Origin: an uncultured Rubrivivax sp.
Lineage (GTDB): Bacteria > Pseudomonadota > Gammaproteobacteria > Burkholderiales > Burkholderiaceae_C
NCBI GenBank assembly: GCA_937975735.1
Contig: CALJUI010000456.1
Location: 1-24,270, forward strand
Length of the DNA: 24,270 bases
Reading direction: 5' to 3'
This document shows, in pieces, positions 23,408-24,270 of this stretch (its first letter is position 1; each line of letters starts with the position of its first letter). Made by a program: the position numbers and the translations under genes. The notes beneath the pieces were generated by a model. That model saw only the letters and a list, made by a program, of their open reading frames with translations, was not told the origin of the DNA and ran no database searches.

Positions 23408-24270
23408 ATGCCCGCAATCACCGCAAGCATGGTCGCCGAACTGCGCGCCAAGACCGACGCTCCGATGATGGAGTGCAAGAAGGCCCTGACCGAGGCCGAC
23501 GGCGACCTGGTCCGCGCCGAGGAGATCCTGCGCGTCAAGCTCGGCAACAAGGCCGGCAAGGCCGCGGCCCGGGTCACCGCCGAGGGCGTGATCGCCGCCG
23601 TCGTCGAGGGCAATACCGGCGCGATGATCGAAGTCAACTGCGAGACCGACTTCGTCACCAAGAACGATTCCTTCATCGCCTTCGCCAACGCCTGCGCCGG
23701 GCTGATCGCGCGGCACAACCCGGCCGACGTCGCCGCGCTGTCGGCGCTGCCGCTGACCCAGGACGGCTTCGGCCCGACGGTCGAGGACGTGCGCAAGGGC
23801 CTGATCGGCAAGATCGGCGAGAACATGTCGATCCGCCGCTTCAAGCACTATGGCGGCGCGAATCAGCTCGCGCACTACCTGCACGGCACGCGCATCGGCG
23901 TCGTCGTCGAGTTCTCTGGCGACGAGGTTGCCGCCAAGGACGTCGCGATGCACGTCGCGGCGATGAAGCCGGTGGCGGTGTCGGTGGCCGAGGTGCCGGC
24001 CGAGCTCGTCGAGAAGGAGCGCAAGATCGCCGCCGAGAAGGCCGCCGAGTCGGGCAAGCCGGCCGAGATCGTCGCCAAGATGGTCGAGGGCTCGGTGCAG
24101 AAGTTCCTGAAGGAGGTCTCGCTCTTCAACCAGAGCTTCGTCAAGAACGACAAGCAGACGGTCGAGCAGATGCTCAAGGATAAGAAGACCACCGTCAGTG
24201 GCTTCACGCTGTACGTGGTCGGCGAGGGCATCGAGAAGAAGGCCGACGACTTCGCCGCCGAGGTCGCGGC
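23408..24270 (+). CDS. tsf: Elongation factor Ts, 3'-truncated by window end
   Basis: EF-Ts is the nucleotide exchange factor that releases GDP from EF-Tu. The visible 287 codons include the N-terminal UBA-like domain (MVAELRAKTDAPMMECKKAL), the EF-Tu-contacting TDFV at 80-83 (ETDFVTKND), the two core subdomains, and VEGSVQKFLKEVSLFNQSFV, with the dimerisation-type region before it. The frame is still open at the last base, so the C-terminus lies outside. The start ATG at 23408 is preceded by GGAG at 23393-23396, a rather long 11-base spacer, and begins with the usual family sequence. It is co-directional with rpsB. Confidence 0.97.
   Translation, partial: MPAITASMVAELRAKTDAPMMECKKALTEADGDLVRAEEILRVKLGNKAGKAAARVTAEGVIAAVVEGNTGAMIEVNCETDFVTKNDSFIAFANACAGLIARHNPADVAALSALPLTQDGFGPTVEDVRKGLIGKIGENMSIRRFKHYGGANQLAHYLHGTRIGVVVEFSGDEVAAKDVAMHVAAMKPVAVSVAEVPAELVEKERKIAAEKAAESGKPAEIVAKMVEGSVQKFLKEVSLFNQSFVKNDKQTVEQMLKDKKTTVSGFTLYVVGEGIEKKADDFAAEVA

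Overview
The window is about 24 kb of very GC-rich chromosomal DNA (roughly 70% G+C by eye). Gene content and order point to a betaproteobacterium of the order Burkholderiales, most like the Rubrivivax/Leptothrix/Ideonella group. The signs are the run ndk-rlmN-pilF-rodZ-ispG-hisS-yfgM-bamB-der-hfq-hflX-hflK-hflC-DUF2065-hisZ-purA, the presence of hisZ (the partner of short-form HisG), and the RNase R architecture. The taxonomic call is an inference from gene order and protein sequence; no 16S rRNA gene is present.

Layout. (1) 1-8664, plus strand: the end of ndk, then a packed co-directional series rlmN, pilF, rodZ, ispG, hisS, yfgM, bamB, der, with several start/stop overlaps. (2) 8665-12620, plus: hfq, hflX, hflK, hflC and a 61-residue DUF2065 protein. 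(3) 12621-15765, plus: a candidate promoter, then hisZ, purA and a purine-type phosphoribosyltransferase. (4) 15805-15980: a minus-strand tRNA-Leu(CAG) with its own intrinsic terminator and candidate promoter, squeezed between the phosphoribosyltransferase and rnr. (5) about 15959-18247, plus: rnr, with an unresolved start and no N-terminal helix-turn-helix domain. (6) 18255-22407, minus: amidase, D-amino-acid dehydrogenase and NAD(P)HX repair enzyme, apparently one operon, convergent with rnr. (7) 22396-24270, plus: candidate promoter and leader, rpsB, a GC-rich hairpin, and tsf cut off by the window end.

Function. Most genes are housekeeping. They cover tRNA and rRNA handling (rlmN, hisS, tRNA-Leu, rnr), ribosome and translation factors (der, hflX, rpsB, tsf), envelope assembly (pilF, rodZ, bamB, yfgM, hflKC), post-transcriptional regulation (hfq), isoprenoid synthesis (ispG), histidine synthesis control (hisZ) and purine metabolism (ndk, purA, phosphoribosyltransferase). 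The amidase-dadA-nnrD cluster is the only accessory-looking part.

No stretch longer than 300 bases lacks a gene. The largest gaps are about 15766-15958, which holds the terminator, the tRNA and its promoter, and 22408-22560, the rpsB leader. I found no mobile element, CRISPR array, phage gene, toxin-antitoxin pair or obviously new system. The best leads are the rnr start and domain loss, the rpsB promoter lying inside the amidase coding start, and the rpsB-tsf hairpin.
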